64,000 nucleotides of DNA, taken from NCBI RefSeq assembly GCF_016428645.1, contig NZ_JAELXW010000042.1, positions 1 to 64,000 on the forward strand, written 5' to 3'. Positions 1 to 9,332 of the stretch are shown here, piece after piece. Each line of letters starts with the position of its first letter. Within the stretch, counting starts at the first letter, position 1. A program made the translations under genes and the position numbers. The notes beneath the pieces were generated by a model. That model saw only the letters and a list, made by a program, of their open reading frames with translations. It made no database searches and was not told the origin of the DNA. The DNA comes from Glycomyces salinus (GTDB taxonomy: Bacteria; Actinomycetota; Actinomycetes; Mycobacteriales; Micromonosporaceae).

Positions 1-814
1 CTCCGCTGCGGCCGCCTCCGCCGCCACCGCCGGGGCGTCCGCCCCCGCGGCCGCCTCCGCGTCCACCGCGGCCTCCGCCACCGCCGTCACGGCCTCCGCC
101 GCCCGCCGGGCGGGAAGGCATCATGCCGGGGTTCGGGCGAGGCGGCATCATCCGCGGGCTGGGCCGCGGGCCGCCGGGTCGCTCGCCGCCGCCTTCAGAG
201 GACGGGCGCGACTTGGTGCCGCTGCCGCCGCTGACGCCGAACGGGTTCTTGGGCGCGGCCTTCGGGCCCGGCTTGGGCGCGGCCGGCTTGGGTCCTGGCT
301 TGGGGGCCGGCTTCTGAGCGGCGCGCTTGGCCGCTTCGGCCTGCTCCTCCTGGCGCTTGAGCAGTTCTTCGGCGCGCTTCTGCTCGGCGGCCACCTCGAT
401 GTCGCGGGCACTGGCGACCTTCGGGGCGGCCGGGGCCTTCGGGCCCGGCTTCGGTCCCGGCTTGGGGGCCGTCGCCTTCTGGGTCGCCGCGCGCTTCTTC
501 GCGGGCGCCTTCTTCGCGGCCTTGACGTCGGTCTTGGCCTTGGCGATCTTGGCGGGGCTGGGCGCCGCCGGACGCGGCGTGGAGGCCGCTTTCGCCGTCT
601 CCTTCGCCGGTTCGGCCTTCTCGGCCGTCGGCGCCGCCTGAGCACCCTTCTGCGAGTCGGCGTACTGCTGCCGCAGTCGACGCGCCACCGGCGCCTCGAC
701 CGTGCTGGACGCTGACTTCACGAACTCGCCCATGTCGCTGAGCTTGGCGAGCACTTCCTTGCTCGTGGTGCCCAACTCTTTTGCGAGCTCATGTACGCGG
801 GGCTTTGCTGCCAC
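1..814 (-). CDS. infB: Translation initiation factor IF-2, N-terminal part (runs off the left edge)
   Basis: This is the first 271 codons of IF-2, the GTPase that places initiator tRNA on the 30S subunit. It starts with GTG at 814, behind the Shine-Dalgarno sequence GAGGAG. The N-terminus reads [20 protein letters not shown], the IF2_N helix typical of the family. It is followed by an Ala/Lys/Pro-rich disordered linker and then a Gly/Arg-rich tract (about residues 215-271, many GGRGG repeats) reaching the window edge. Such a long N-terminal extension is usual for actinobacterial IF-2. The GTPase domains lie outside the window. The gene is last visible in the leftward rimP-nusA-ylxR-infB order. 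Identity is secure from the N-terminus and context, although the catalytic part is not seen. Confidence 0.93.
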   Translation of the reverse strand, partial: MAAKPRVHELAKELGTTSKEVLAKLSDMGEFVKSASSTVEAPVARRLRQQYADSQKGAQAAPTAEKAEPAKETAKAASTPRPAAPSPAKIAKAKTDVKAAKKAPAKKRAATQKATAPKPGPKPGPKAPAAPKVASARDIEVAAEQKRAEELLKRQEEQAEAAKRAAQKPAPKPGPKPAAPKPGPKAAPKNPFGVSGGSGTKSRPSSEGGGERPGGPRPSPRMMPPRPNPGMMPSRPAGGGGRDGGGGGRGGRGGGRGGGRPGGGGGGGRSG

Positions 815-893
815 TGCACTCCTCACTTCGAGGTCGTGCGGGCAACCCCGCCGACCTCATCTACAGACTTGCAACCAGTTCATCGGACGAACT

Positions 894-1202
894 TCATCGC
901 GTGGTCTTCATTCGGTCTCTACCTGCTTCGTGTGCGGGAGCCGGCCTCTCGGCCGACTCCGACTCGACTAGGACTCGCACCGCCGCGACGTCTACCGGTT
1001 CCTCCGTTCTGAGGGCCCGGGCGAACGCACGCCTACGAACTGCCTGGTCGAGGCAGTTCAAATCGTGGTGCACATGGGCTCCGCGGCCGCTGAGGCGGCG
1101 ACGGGGGTCGGGCACCAATCGGGCCGGTGACCCCTCGGAGCGATGAACGACGACGCGCAGCAGCTCGAAAGCCGCGTCACGCCTTCGGCAGCCCACACAC
1201 AT
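894..1202 (-). CDS. ylxR: YlxR (DUF448) family RNA-binding protein
   Basis: This small basic protein of about 100 residues lies between nusA and infB, the standard place for YlxR. The family signature is visible: [19 protein letters not shown] at the start and LSGRGAHVH in the middle (the GRGA motif). YlxR is known as a nucleoid/RNA-binding protein, in some bacteria linked to RNase P. The start is uncertain. I give ATG 1202, directly at the CVGC motif. The frame stays open upstream into nusA (to 1307), and homologues often carry about 10-15 residues before CVGC, so a non-ATG start slightly upstream is possible. A GGGAGG at about 1240-1245 could serve such a start. Confidence 0.8.
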   Translation of the reverse strand: MCVGCRRRDAAFELLRVVVHRSEGSPARLVPDPRRRLSGRGAHVHHDLNCLDQAVRRRAFARALRTEEPVDVAAVRVLVESESAERPAPAHEAGRDRMKTTR

Positions 1203-1254
1203 GCGGACTACCGCTGCGTTACGTTGCGATCCGATATTGAGTCTACCTCCCGGA

Positions 1255-2277
1255 CTAGCGACCGCCACCGGCCGGGCCCGTGCCCTCCTTCGCCCCACCC
1301 GCAACATGCGCGTCCGATTTGATGTCGATGCGCCAGCCGGTCAGGCGGGCGGCCAGCCGGGCGTTCTGGCCCTCGCGGCCGATCGCGAGCGACAGCTGGT
1401 AGTCGGGCACGACGACCTCGGTCGACCGGGTGGTCTCGTCGACCACCCGTACGGACAGCGTCTTCGCTGGTGAGAGCGCATTGGCGACGAATCTGGCCGG
1501 ATCGACGTCCCAGTCCACGATGTCGATCTTCTCGCCGCCGAGCTCGCTCATGACCGCCCGCACCCGCGAGCCCATCGGACCGATGCAGGCGCCCTTGGCG
1601 TTGACGTCCTTGGTTGTGGCGCGCACCGCGATCTTCGAACGGTGACCGGCCTCACGAGCAATGGCGGGGATCTCCACCGAGCCCTCTTCGATCTCGGGGA
1701 CCTCGAAGGCGAACAGCTTCTTGACCAGAGCCGGGTGGGTGCGGGAGAGGGTCACCTGGGGGCCGCGGGCGGTGCGGTTCACCTGGATGACGATGGCGCG
1801 GATCCGCTTGCCGTGGTCGTACGCCTCGCCGGGGACCTGCTCGTTGAGCGGCAGCGTGGCCTCGATCTTGCCGAGGTCGACGGTGACGATGCCCCGCTCG
1901 TTGCGCTCGCCGTGGGCCTGCACGACACCGGTGACGATGTCGCCCTCCTTGCCGGAGTACTCCCCGTAGTTCACCTCGTCGGCGGCCTCGCGCAGACGCT
2001 GGAGGATCACCTGCTTGGCGGTCTGGGCCGCGATGCGGCCGAAACCCTCGGGGGTGTCGTCGCGCTCCGAGACGACCTCGCCCTCGTCGTTCAACTCCGG
2101 CACCAAGACAGTGGCCACGCCCGAGGCCCGGTCCACGGCCACTCGCGCCCGCTCGTCCGCGCCCGGCGTGTGCTTATAGGCCGTCAGCAGCGCGGATTCG
2201 ATTGCGCCGAGGATTGTCTCGAAAGGGATGTCGCGCTCGCGTTCCAATGACCGCAGCGCTGCCAGGTCGATATGCAC
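1255..2277 (-). CDS. nusA: Transcription termination/antitermination factor NusA
   Basis: NusA binds RNA polymerase and nascent RNA and modulates pausing, termination and rRNA antitermination. The protein has 340 residues, the usual length for actinobacterial NusA, which lacks the C-terminal acidic repeats of E. coli. The order is an N-terminal RNAP-binding domain ([15 protein letters not shown]), an S1 domain (about 110-180, with GDIVTGVVQ), and two KH domains containing [10 protein letters not shown] and [17 protein letters not shown]. The start is GTG 2277 behind the strong Shine-Dalgarno AAGGAGAACGG. It lies 71 bp downstream of rimP in the same direction, as in the conserved rimP-nusA-ylxR-infB operon. 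Confidence 0.96.
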   Translation of the reverse strand: MHIDLAALRSLERERDIPFETILGAIESALLTAYKHTPGADERARVAVDRASGVATVLVPELNDEGEVVSERDDTPEGFGRIAAQTAKQVILQRLREAADEVNYGEYSGKEGDIVTGVVQAHGERNERGIVTVDLGKIEATLPLNEQVPGEAYDHGKRIRAIVIQVNRTARGPQVTLSRTHPALVKKLFAFEVPEIEEGSVEIPAIAREAGHRSKIAVRATTKDVNAKGACIGPMGSRVRAVMSELGGEKIDIVDWDVDPARFVANALSPAKTLSVRVVDETTRSTEVVVPDYQLSLAIGREGQNARLAARLTGWRIDIKSDAHVAGGAKEGTGPAGGGR

Positions 2278-2348
2278 CCGTTCTCCTTAAAGTCTTGAGT
2301 TGTCCTCGCCGGAGTCGCAAGGCCGCGAGCCGCGGCATCGACCGATGC

Positions 2349-2822
2349 CTATTTCAGCTCGATCTGAACCTTGCCGGACCCCAGCTCGGCATAGGCAGCC
2401 GAACGGCGTGAGCCGTCGACTTCTAGTTCAATCCCCCGCTCGTCGGCGGCCACGACTCGCCCGGTCACGGGCTCCTCCCCGATGTGCACGGCCACCAAGC
2501 GCCCAATGTTACGCCGCCAGTGCCGGGGCTCGGTAAGCGGACGGTCGATGCCCGGAGAGGACACTTCCAGGGTATAGGCCGCCTCCGCGAACAGGCCACC
2601 TGTGCCGTCGGCCTCGTCCAGGGCCGCCGAGGCGGCCTTGGAGACCACCGCGATGTCGTCGAGATTCACTCCGTTGTCGGAGTCGACCAGTATGCGCACC
2701 AACAGTCTCCGGCCGACCTTCGTGACCGTCAGACCCTCCAGATCGAACCCCGCCCGCTCCACCGCGGGCTTCACCGCGGCCTCTACTTCGGCCCGCTGCT
2801 TCGATGTCATTCCGCGCTCCAT
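2349..2822 (-). CDS. rimP: Ribosome maturation factor RimP
   Basis: RimP assists 30S subunit assembly. The 157-residue protein shows the family pattern: an N-terminal alpha/beta domain with VRILVDSDNGVNLDDIA and the segment TLEVSSPGIDRPLTEPRHW, followed by a small C-terminal SH3-like domain. It heads the rimP-nusA-ylxR-infB transcription unit. The start is ATG 2822 (GGGGCGGAGA upstream). A second in-frame ATG at 2810 is also possible and would remove four residues. The gene is divergent from the lipoprotein gene at 2894; promoters for both must lie in the roughly 70 bp between them. Confidence 0.94.
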   Translation of the reverse strand: MERGMTSKQRAEVEAAVKPAVERAGFDLEGLTVTKVGRRLLVRILVDSDNGVNLDDIAVVSKAASAALDEADGTGGLFAEAAYTLEVSSPGIDRPLTEPRHWRRNIGRLVAVHIGEEPVTGRVVAADERGIELEVDGSRRSAAYAELGSGKVQIELK

Positions 2823-2893
2823 TCTCCGCCCCTGTTTCGCCGAGATTATCCGCCCGTCGACATGAACGAAAGAGAGCCTGGGAAACTGGGTGT

Positions 2894-3289
2894 GTGTTCA
2901 CGACCCGACGCGGACTCCTCATCGGCGCCGCCGCCCTCTCCGCGGCCGGCTGCACCCGGCCACCGGCCACGATCACCACCGCAGACACCGACCTGACCGC
3001 CGCGCTGCGGGCGGCCAGGGACCTCTCCGAAGCCGCCGAGACGCTCGGCTACAGCGACATCGCCGAGGACCACCGGACCCACGCGGCCACCTTGGAGCGG
3101 CTGCTCAAGCCCAATGTGGTCGAAGGAGGCGCGGGACTGGACATCGGCGACGACGCCGCCCTGGCCGAGGCCGAGTCCGAGGCCGGGGACGAGGCCCACC
3201 AGGCGTGCCTGACGACCGAGGGCGACTACGCGGTCGTGCTCGGCGAGATCGCGGCGAGCCGCGCGGCCCACGCGGCGGTGCTCGCATGA
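2894..3289 (+). CDS. Probable lipoprotein, partner of the downstream DUF4439 protein
   Basis: This is a 131-residue protein. With GTG 2894 as start it begins VFTTRRGLLIGAAALSAAGC: a short basic region with twin arginine, a hydrophobic stretch and a lipobox-like AAGC (the -3 residue is Ala, so the lipobox is weak). The mature part is Ala/Glu-rich and probably helical. Its stop overlaps the next start by 4 nt (ATGA), so the two are translationally coupled. In mycobacteria a similar unknown gene plus a DUF4439 gene sit divergently next to rimP (the Rv2843/Rv2844 neighbourhood), which supports a real gene pair. The function is unknown. Confidence 0.65.
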   Translation: MFTTRRGLLIGAAALSAAGCTRPPATITTADTDLTAALRAARDLSEAAETLGYSDIAEDHRTHAATLERLLKPNVVEGGAGLDIGDDAALAEAESEAGDEAHQACLTTEGDYAVVLGEIAASRAAHAAVLA

Positions 3290-3702
3290 GCGCCGTCGAC
3301 ACCGGACTGGCCGGCGAGTACGCGGCCATCTACGCCTACGGGACGGTCACAGTCCACCTCGACGGGCAGGCGCGCGAGACGGCCGAGGCCCTCGAATCCG
3401 AGCACCGGGAGCGGCGCGACACGCTGCTGGACTACTACGACACCCACGGCTGGGAGGCCGGGGCGGCCGAGCCCGGGTACGACATCGAGCGCGTCGCCGA
3501 CGCCGAGGCGGCGCAGACGCTGCTGCTGGAGGTCGAGGAGCGCCTGACGACCGCATGGCGAGCCGGAGTGGCCTCGACCGAGCCGGCCGAGCGCCAGATC
3601 TGCCTGGACATGTACACCGCCTCGGCCGAGGCGCTGGCGCGGCTGCGACTTGCGGCCGGCCGGCCGGTCGCCGACCCGTGGCCCGGTCGACCGGAGGACT
3701 GA
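3286..3702 (+). CDS. DUF4439 ferritin-like domain protein
   Basis: This is a 138-residue, probably all-helical protein starting at the ATG that overlaps the previous stop. The sequence (for example YAAIYAYGTVTVHL, ESEHRERRDTLLDYY and a C-terminal helix ending in RLRLAAGRP) fits DUF4439, a ferritin-like fold found next to rimP in many actinobacteria. Family members carry scattered Glu/His residues, but I cannot assign a metal site with confidence. There is no signal peptide; it may act with the lipoprotein encoded just upstream. The biological role is not established. Confidence 0.75.
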   Translation: MSAVDTGLAGEYAAIYAYGTVTVHLDGQARETAEALESEHRERRDTLLDYYDTHGWEAGAAEPGYDIERVADAEAAQTLLLEVEERLTTAWRAGVASTEPAERQICLDMYTASAEALARLRLAAGRPVADPWPGRPED

Positions 3703-3734
3703 CCCCGGGCAGCCTCACTGACGACCTGGAATAA

Positions 3735-3789
3735 TACCGAGTAGGCACCGCGTATGGCGAACCATACTCGATATGGCATACTCGGTATC
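3735..3789 (+). promoter_or_regulatory. Operator array in front of the PadR-controlled ABC exporter
   Basis: The 110 bp before padR hold nested symmetry. ATACCGAGTA (3735-3744) is the exact reverse complement of TACTCGGTAT (3780-3789). A one-mismatch copy, TACTCGATAT, lies at 3766-3775, 14 bp from the last one. Between them GTATGG-CGAA-CCATAC (3753-3768) is a perfect 6-4-6 palindrome. PadR-family repressors usually bind AT-containing palindromes at their own promoter, so this is the likely autoregulatory site controlling padR and the exporter genes. Confidence 0.7.
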
Positions 3790-3814
3790 TCCAATTGGCT
3801 TTGCGAGGTTGCAC

Positions 3815-4399
3815 ATGAGTGTCAAACACAGTCTGCTGGCGCTTCTCGAACGCGGGCCCGCCTACGGCTACCAGCTGCGGGCCGCGTTCGAGAACGCCAC
3901 CGGGCACACCTGGCCGCTCAACATCGGGCAGGTCTACACGACCCTCTCCCGACTCGAGCGCGACGAGATGGTCGAGGCGCTCCCGGAGAACGAGTCCGGC
4001 CAGCGGCCGTATCAGATCACCGACTCGGGAAAGCGCCACCTGGCAGGATGGTTCGCCGCCCCGGTGCGCGCCGCCGACCGGCCACGCGACGAGCTGACGA
4101 TCAAACTCGCGCTGGCCGTCACCACCCCCGGCGTCGACGTCGCCCAGGTCATCCAGCGCCAGCGGGCCTCGACCCTGCGTACGCTTCAGGAGTACACCCG
4201 CCTGAAGGCCGGCGACGGGGACCTGGCCTGGAAGCTGGTGCTGGAGTCGATGATCTTCCGCGCCGAGGCCGAGATCCGCTGGCTCGACCACACCGAGGCG
4301 GTGGTAGCCCGCTCGGGGCCGCAGACCCCTCCCCCTTTCGATGAGCTCGCAGCCTCCTCCCCCGAATCCGAATCCGAATCCCTAAGAGAGAAGCGGTAA
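3815..4399 (+). CDS. PadR family transcriptional regulator
   Basis: This is a 194-residue regulator. The N-terminal winged helix is clear: SVKHSLLALLERGPAYGYQL, then NIGQVYTTLSRLERDEMV and RPYQITDSGK, all standard PadR features. A C-terminal helical (Vir_act_alpha-like) region for dimerisation follows to about residue 165, then a Pro/Ser/Glu tail. I chose ATG 3815, preceded by GCGAGG, over the upstream ATG at 3773 because the earlier start would place the operator inside the gene. It is followed after 6 bp by an ABC ATPase and its permease, a common arrangement in which PadR represses a drug or peptide exporter and is released by the exported compound or by membrane stress. Confidence 0.92.
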   Translation: MSVKHSLLALLERGPAYGYQLRAAFENATGHTWPLNIGQVYTTLSRLERDEMVEALPENESGQRPYQITDSGKRHLAGWFAAPVRAADRPRDELTIKLALAVTTPGVDVAQVIQRQRASTLRTLQEYTRLKAGDGDLAWKLVLESMIFRAEAEIRWLDHTEAVVARSGPQTPPPFDELAASSPESESESLREKR

Positions 4400-4405
4400 G
4401 CACCC

Positions 4406-5125
4406 ATGACCGTCCTGCACCTCCGGGGAGTGAGCCGTGTCCACGGCACCGGCGAGACCGCCGTGCACGCCCTCATCGACGCCGACCTCACCATCGAAGC
4501 CGGGGAGCTGGTGGCCATCATGGGCCCCTCCGGCTCCGGCAAGTCCACCCTCCTCAACCTCGCCGGCGGGCTCGACTCCCCCACCTCCGGCGAAGTGGTC
4601 GTCGAAGGCACCGGCCTGTCGACCCTCTCGAAGAAGAAGCTCGCCGCGCTGCGCCGCCGCAGCATCGGCTACGTGTTCCAGGACTACAACCTGGTGCCGA
4701 GCCTGACCGCGGCCGAGAACGCCGCCCTGCCGCTCGAACTGGACGGCTGGGGCGTCGGCAAGGCCCGCAAGGCCGCCTTGGCCGCGCTCGAGGAGGTCGG
4801 ACTCGAGCTCTCGGTCGCCGACCGGTTCCCCGACGAGATCTCCGGCGGCCAGGCCCAGCGCACCGCCATCGCCCGCGCGCTGATCGGCGACCGGCGCCTG
4901 GTGCTGGCCGACGAGCCAACCGGCGCGCTCGACTCGGTCACCGGCGAGGAGGTGCTCAAGCTGCTGCGAGGGCGCTGCGACGACGGCGCCGCGGGCCTGC
5001 TGGTCACCCACGACGCCCGCCACGCGGGCTGGGCCGACCGGGTGGTGTTCCTGCGCGACGGCCGAGTCGTGGACGCCTCCGAGCCGCTCGCCGATGCCGA
5101 CTCTCTGCTCAAGGAGGCCTCCTGA
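4406..5125 (+). CDS. ABC transporter ATP-binding protein (MacB/LolD type)
   Basis: This 239-residue nucleotide-binding subunit pairs with the FtsX-type permease downstream. Motifs: Walker A GPSGSGKST (from residue 40), Q-loop FQDYNLVPSL (Q92), signature SGGQ (146-149), Walker B LVLADEP (165-171), D-loop and H-loop His (LVTHDARHA, H202). All catalytic residues are present. The family usually exports peptides, lipids or macrolides, or works as a mechanotransducing complex. The stop overlaps the permease start by one base (TGATG), so stoichiometric coupled translation is expected. Regulation is probably by PadR. Confidence 0.94.
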   Translation: MTVLHLRGVSRVHGTGETAVHALIDADLTIEAGELVAIMGPSGSGKSTLLNLAGGLDSPTSGEVVVEGTGLSTLSKKKLAALRRRSIGYVFQDYNLVPSLTAAENAALPLELDGWGVGKARKAALAALEEVGLELSVADRFPDEISGGQAQRTAIARALIGDRRLVLADEPTGALDSVTGEEVLKLLRGRCDDGAAGLLVTHDARHAGWADRVVFLRDGRVVDASEPLADADSLLKEAS

Positions 5126-7932
5126 TGCCGCGCGGCCTCGGACTGACCTTCAGGATCGCGCGGCGCGAAGCGCTGCGGCACCGGGGTCGGTCGATCCTGT
5201 CGATCACACTGCTGGGCCTGCCGCTGCTGGGAGCGGCGGCGGCCGTCACCGCCATCGACACCTCCACTCTCTCCCCTGACCAGCAGCTGGAGCAGATAGC
5301 GGGCGACGCCGACGCCTACGTCGAGTCCTACGACGCCGGTCCGGTCACCCAGACCTCATGGACGGGCGAGTATCCGGACTTCGAATGGAACCCTGACGAG
5401 GAGGACGACGAGGAATACGAGGAGCGTCCGGCGCCCGAGGCCGACGACGTCCTGGCCGTGCTCCCCGAGGGCAGCCGCGTCGTGCCCTTCTCATCGTATA
5501 TGGACGGCCCGTCGCGGCAGGTCAGGACTCCCGACGGCGTCGCCGGATCCAGCTTCTTGGATCTCGACCTCTCCGACCCTCTGTACGAGACCGGCAACCT
5601 GGTCACCATCGAGGGCGAGGCCCCGGGGAGCGGCCAGGTGGCCGTCTCCACCGAGGTCGCCAGGTATCTGGGAGTCGAGGTCGGCGACGACCTCGAGGTG
5701 GTCGAGGACGAGGAGGACGTCGAATACGAGATCACCGCGATCGTCGAACGCCCGAGCCAGCTCAGAGCGTGGTTCGTCATCGGCCCGGATTTCGATGAGC
5801 CCGGCCCCGGGAGCTGGCTGGTCGAGGTGCCCGGCGAGCTCACCGGCGAACAGGCTCTGGCGCTCAACGAGCTGGGCTTCGCCGTGTGGTCGCGGGCCAT
5901 GGCGGCCGATCCCCCCACCGAGGCCCGGGATTCGGGTGAGAGCGGCGGTACTGGGACGGACGCCAACGCCGTCGCCGTCGTCGGGCTGCTGGTGACGCTC
6001 GTGGTGCTCGAAGTGGTGCTGCTGGCCGGACCGGCGTTCGCAATCAGCGTCAAGCAGCGGACCCGCGAGTTCGCGCTGATGAGCGCCGCCGGAGCGAATC
6101 CCGCCCAGATCCGCTCCACCGTCCTGGCCGGGGGACTGCTGTTCGGGATCATCGCAGCCGTCATCGGCATCTCGCTCGGTCTCCTGGGGACGTGGCTCGC
6201 GCTGCCGCTCCTGGAGCGCATGAACGGATACCGGTCCATGGGCTTCGAGATCTGGCCCGAACTGCAGCTCCTGATAGCCCTGTTCGCGATCGTCACGGGC
6301 GTGATGTCGGCGCTGGCCGCCGCCATCGCGGCGTCGAAGATCAACGTCTGCGCCGCGCTGGCGGGTCGCCGGGCCCAGCCGCGGGCGAAGAAACGGTGGA
6401 CGTTCATCGGGCTCGGACTCATCGCGGCGGGGGCGCTGGCCGGGCTCGCCGGAGTGGTCACCAACACGACCATCGGCATGGTCGTCGGGTTGGCGGCACT
6501 CCAGATCGGCCTGGTGTGCTGCACTCCCGGCCTGGTCGCGGCCATATCGAGGCTCGGCAAGAGGCTCGGGCTGGCGCCGCGCATGGCGCTGCGCGAGGCC
6601 GGACGCAACCGCAGCGCTGCCGCCCCGGCCGTCGCGGCGATCATGGCGGTGGTGGCCGGCGGCCTGGCCATCACCATGTTCGCGGTCGTCGACGGAAACC
6701 GGTGGGACGAGACGACCATGTACTCCACCCCCGAGGGCATGGCCGAGGTCCAAATCAGTTACTGGTCCGCCGAGGAGGGCGACGAGGGGCCGAGCCCCGA
6801 GGAATTCGCCTCGGGCACCGAGGCGGTCTTCTCCGTGCTGGATCGGGTGCTCGACGATCCCGAAACGCACCCGTACACGACCGCCAGCGACTGCGGCGCC
6901 GGCTTCTTCTGCGAGATCAGAGTCGTACGGCCCGAGGCGAACGTCTGCCCCTACGACCCGACCGGGGACGTGGAGACCGACTTGAGCGAGGCCGATCAGC
7001 GCGCCGCCGTCGAGGACGATCGCTGCAACTACAGCAACGACTACTGGAACTCCTGGAACAACGGCGCGCTCGTCACCGACGATCCGTTCGTGGTCTCCTC
7101 GTACACCGGTCTGGGGGGCGACGATCTCGATGAGGCCATGGCGTTCCTCGCGGACGGCGGCGTCCTCACCGGCGACCCGCTCGCGGTGACCGACGAGGGC
7201 ACGGTCAGGATCTCTCGGCTGATGGAGGGAATCGTCGATCAGGACGGAACGGATTCGACGTCCCGCGAGGAGTTCACGTTCCCGGCGATGGTCCCCGACG
7301 CCCCCCGGATGACGACTCCGGACCTGGTCATGGCTCCCGAGTCGATGGCCGCCATGGGCGCAGTGGAGACTCCGGCCTCGCAGCAGTACCTGGTCTCGGC
7401 CCAGACCCCGATCACGGCCCAGGACATCCAGGCCCTCGACGAGGCGCTGCTGGAGGCCGGTCTCTCCGGAACCGAGGACGGGCTCTACGCCTACACTTGG
7501 CAGTCGTTCGGCGACAACAGGTTCGGAAACTACGTCGCGCTCATAGCGGCCGGGATCACCGGGATCGTGGCGCTCGGCGCGACCGCGGTCGCGACCGGGC
7601 TGGTGGTCACCGAGACCCGCAAGGACCTGACCACCCTCGGGGCGGTCGGGGCGACGCCGGGGCTGCGGCGGCGGCTGTCGATGTGGCAGTCGGCGGTGAT
7701 CTCGCTGCTGGGCGCCTCACTCGGCACGGCGGTCGGACTGGCCAGCTATGCGGGAATCGCGGCGGCCCTGAACCAGAACCTGAAGTGGCAGTATCCGCTG
7801 GTGGAGCTCTACGGGTTCACGGTGCCGTGGACGAACCTGCTGATCGTGCTCGTCGCGGTACCGGCGATCGCGATGGCGGGAGCCGCGCTGTTCACACGCT
7901 CCAGGCTGCCCTCGGAGCGACGCGCGACCTGA
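5125..7932 (+). CDS. FtsX/MacB-type ABC transporter permease
   Basis: This 935-residue membrane subunit belongs with the ATPase before it. It has an N-terminal membrane helix (about 15-40, [19 protein letters not shown]), then a large extracytoplasmic acidic domain (about 45-275, with a run of Asp/Glu near 90). Three FtsX-core helices follow (about 280-410), then more helices (about 425-525), a second large extracellular region (about 535-780, with several Cys, Tyr and Asn residues) and a last FtsX core (about 790-930). This duplicated layout in one chain is typical of Gram-positive actinobacterial exporters. The substrate cannot be read from the sequence. The 3' end overlaps the convergent map frame by 41 bp. 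Confidence 0.9.
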   Translation: MPRGLGLTFRIARREALRHRGRSILSITLLGLPLLGAAAAVTAIDTSTLSPDQQLEQIAGDADAYVESYDAGPVTQTSWTGEYPDFEWNPDEEDDEEYEERPAPEADDVLAVLPEGSRVVPFSSYMDGPSRQVRTPDGVAGSSFLDLDLSDPLYETGNLVTIEGEAPGSGQVAVSTEVARYLGVEVGDDLEVVEDEEDVEYEITAIVERPSQLRAWFVIGPDFDEPGPGSWLVEVPGELTGEQALALNELGFAVWSRAMAADPPTEARDSGESGGTGTDANAVAVVGLLVTLVVLEVVLLAGPAFAISVKQRTREFALMSAAGANPAQIRSTVLAGGLLFGIIAAVIGISLGLLGTWLALPLLERMNGYRSMGFEIWPELQLLIALFAIVTGVMSALAAAIAASKINVCAALAGRRAQPRAKKRWTFIGLGLIAAGALAGLAGVVTNTTIGMVVGLAALQIGLVCCTPGLVAAISRLGKRLGLAPRMALREAGRNRSAAAPAVAAIMAVVAGGLAITMFAVVDGNRWDETTMYSTPEGMAEVQISYWSAEEGDEGPSPEEFASGTEAVFSVLDRVLDDPETHPYTTASDCGAGFFCEIRVVRPEANVCPYDPTGDVETDLSEADQRAAVEDDRCNYSNDYWNSWNNGALVTDDPFVVSSYTGLGGDDLDEAMAFLADGGVLTGDPLAVTDEGTVRISRLMEGIVDQDGTDSTSREEFTFPAMVPDAPRMTTPDLVMAPESMAAMGAVETPASQQYLVSAQTPITAQDIQALDEALLEAGLSGTEDGLYAYTWQSFGDNRFGNYVALIAAGITGIVALGATAVATGLVVTETRKDLTTLGAVGATPGLRRRLSMWQSAVISLLGASLGTAVGLASYAGIAAALNQNLKWQYPLVELYGFTVPWTNLLIVLVAVPAIAMAGAALFTRSRLPSERRAT

Positions 7933-8929
7933 GCGCACGGAGGCGGCGCCGGCTCAACCCCTCGGAGACTGTCACATCTCTTCCGACCGGCGCCGCTTCC
8001 CGCAGTCTAGGAACGGCCCGCCAACGCCGCCCGGAGCCCGATAAGGCCGGGGTGCCTGCCGGGACGCCGCCCGAGGGCATGGTCAGGATCTCGGCGCCGT
8101 CCTCGGTGACCAGGAGGGTGTGCTCGAACTGGGCCGACCACTTCCGGTCGCGGGTGACGGCGGTCCACCCGTCGTCCCACATCTCCGGCTCGGCGGTGCC
8201 CAGGTTGATCATCGGTTCGATGGTGAAGGTCATGCCGGTCTCGATCACCGTCTCGAGCCGGGGGTCGTCGTAGTGGGGCACGTAGAGCCCGGAGTGGAAG
8301 CTGGTGCCGATGCCGTGGCCGGTGAACTGGCGGACCACCCCGTAGTCGAAGCGGGAGGCGTAGGCCTCGATGACCTTGCCGACCACGTTCAGCCGCCGAC
8401 CCGGTTTGACGGCCTTGATGCCGCGCATCGTGGCCTTCCAGGTGCGCTCGACCAGGTCGCGCGCCTCCTGCGAGACGTCGCCGGCCAAGAAGGTGGCGTT
8501 GCAGTCACCGTGGACGCCGCCGATGAACGCGGTGATGTCGATGTTGACGATGTCGCCGTCGGCGACCACCGTCGAGTCGGGGATGCCGTGGCAGATGACC
8601 TCGTTCAGCGAGGTGCAGCAGGACTTCGGGAAGTCCTTGTAGCCCAGGGTCGAGGGGTAGGCGCCGTGGTCGCACAGGTACTCGTGGACGATCCGGTCGA
8701 GTTCGTCGGTGGTCACGCCGGGGGCGACGGCCTTGCCGACCTCGACCAGCGAGTCGGCGGCCAGGCGGGCGGCCGCGCGCATCTTCTCGATCGTCTCGGC
8801 GTCCTTGACCTCCGAGCCGCGGAACGGGCTCGGGCCCGGTCTGCCGACGTACTCGGGCCGTTCGATCGAGTCGGGGACGGGGCGGCGGGGGCTCTGCTTG
8901 CCGGGTCGCAGAACGGGACGAACACTCAT
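7892..8929 (-). CDS. map: Type I methionine aminopeptidase, with C-terminal extension
   Basis: This enzyme removes the initiator Met from nascent proteins. The start is ATG 8929 behind GGTGGAGCG. The N-terminus has the short Pro/Arg-rich lead common in actinobacterial MAPs ([20 protein letters not shown]). The pita-bread fold carries the metal ligands in [17 protein letters not shown] (both Asp), the GHGIGTSFH segment (His), the FTIEPM segment (Glu) and [11 protein letters not shown]. The usual end of the family comes right after [10 protein letters not shown], at about 8080. Here the frame continues for about 60 more residues, rich in Arg/Ala, and overlaps the last 41 bp of the permease gene. 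Either a stop codon was lost or the tail is genuinely translated. Confidence 0.93.
   Translation of the reverse strand: MSVRPVLRPGKQSPRRPVPDSIERPEYVGRPGPSPFRGSEVKDAETIEKMRAAARLAADSLVEVGKAVAPGVTTDELDRIVHEYLCDHGAYPSTLGYKDFPKSCCTSLNEVICHGIPDSTVVADGDIVNIDITAFIGGVHGDCNATFLAGDVSQEARDLVERTWKATMRGIKAVKPGRRLNVVGKVIEAYASRFDYGVVRQFTGHGIGTSFHSGLYVPHYDDPRLETVIETGMTFTIEPMINLGTAEPEMWDDGWTAVTRDRKWSAQFEHTLLVTEDGAEILTMPSGGVPAGTPALSGSGRRWRAVPRLREAAPVGRDVTVSEGLSRRRLRALRSRVAPRAAWSV
7943..7996. terminator. Long inverted repeat after the ABC permease gene
   Basis: GCGGCGCCGG (7943-7952) pairs perfectly with CCGGCGCCGC (7987-7996) across a 34-nt loop, 10 bp after the permease stop. No T-run follows. It is a possible terminator for the permease operon and lies inside the C-terminal extension of the convergent map gene. 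Confidence 0.4.
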
Positions 8930-9332
8930 CGCTCCACCCTATCGTTCGGGGGTGCGGGGGGCTTTGAGACGTCGGTGACACGACTGGTCGGTCACGGCCG
9001 GAATTCTCGCATCTGGACAGGAAAATCCCTTGCGTTCGGCGGGAATTCGCAGCATGCTGAGGGACACCGGTGTCCGCCCTCGCGGCTCCGCCGGGTTACG
9101 CCTCGCCGGCTTCGGCGAGGGGACCCGCGAGCCGAGAACCGGTCCGGACACCGCGAAGCCTCAGGACCGAGCCGGTGCGGGGCGCAGCTCCCGTGGCAGT
9201 TCCGCGGCCGGTGACATCGCACGGGCCGCGGAGTACGACACCTCCCGCGGTCGCAGCGCCCCGCCTGTCCAACCCAGGCGACTGCGGCAGTCGTCCCGCG
9301 CCGGCTCACACCTCGGGCGGGTCCGGGCGCGC
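8930..9332. other. Non-coding stretch before map
   Basis: I find no convincing gene in these 403 bp. They hold the map promoter region, a perfect 14-bp palindrome GGACACCGGTGTCC (9062-9075), a perfect 8-4-8 hairpin CCTCGCCG-GCTT-CGGCGAGG (9101-9120), and two GGAATTC motifs about 40 bp apart. The hairpin could end transcription of the leftward gene at 9333-9857. Confidence 0.5.
9062..9120. repeat. Perfect palindrome and adjacent hairpin
   Basis: GGACACCGGTGTCC at 9062-9075 is fully self-complementary, a typical dimeric-repressor site in form. CCTCGCCG-GCTT-CGGCGAGG at 9101-9120 is an 8-bp stem with a 4-nt loop. Neither lies in a recognised gene. Confidence 0.5.
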
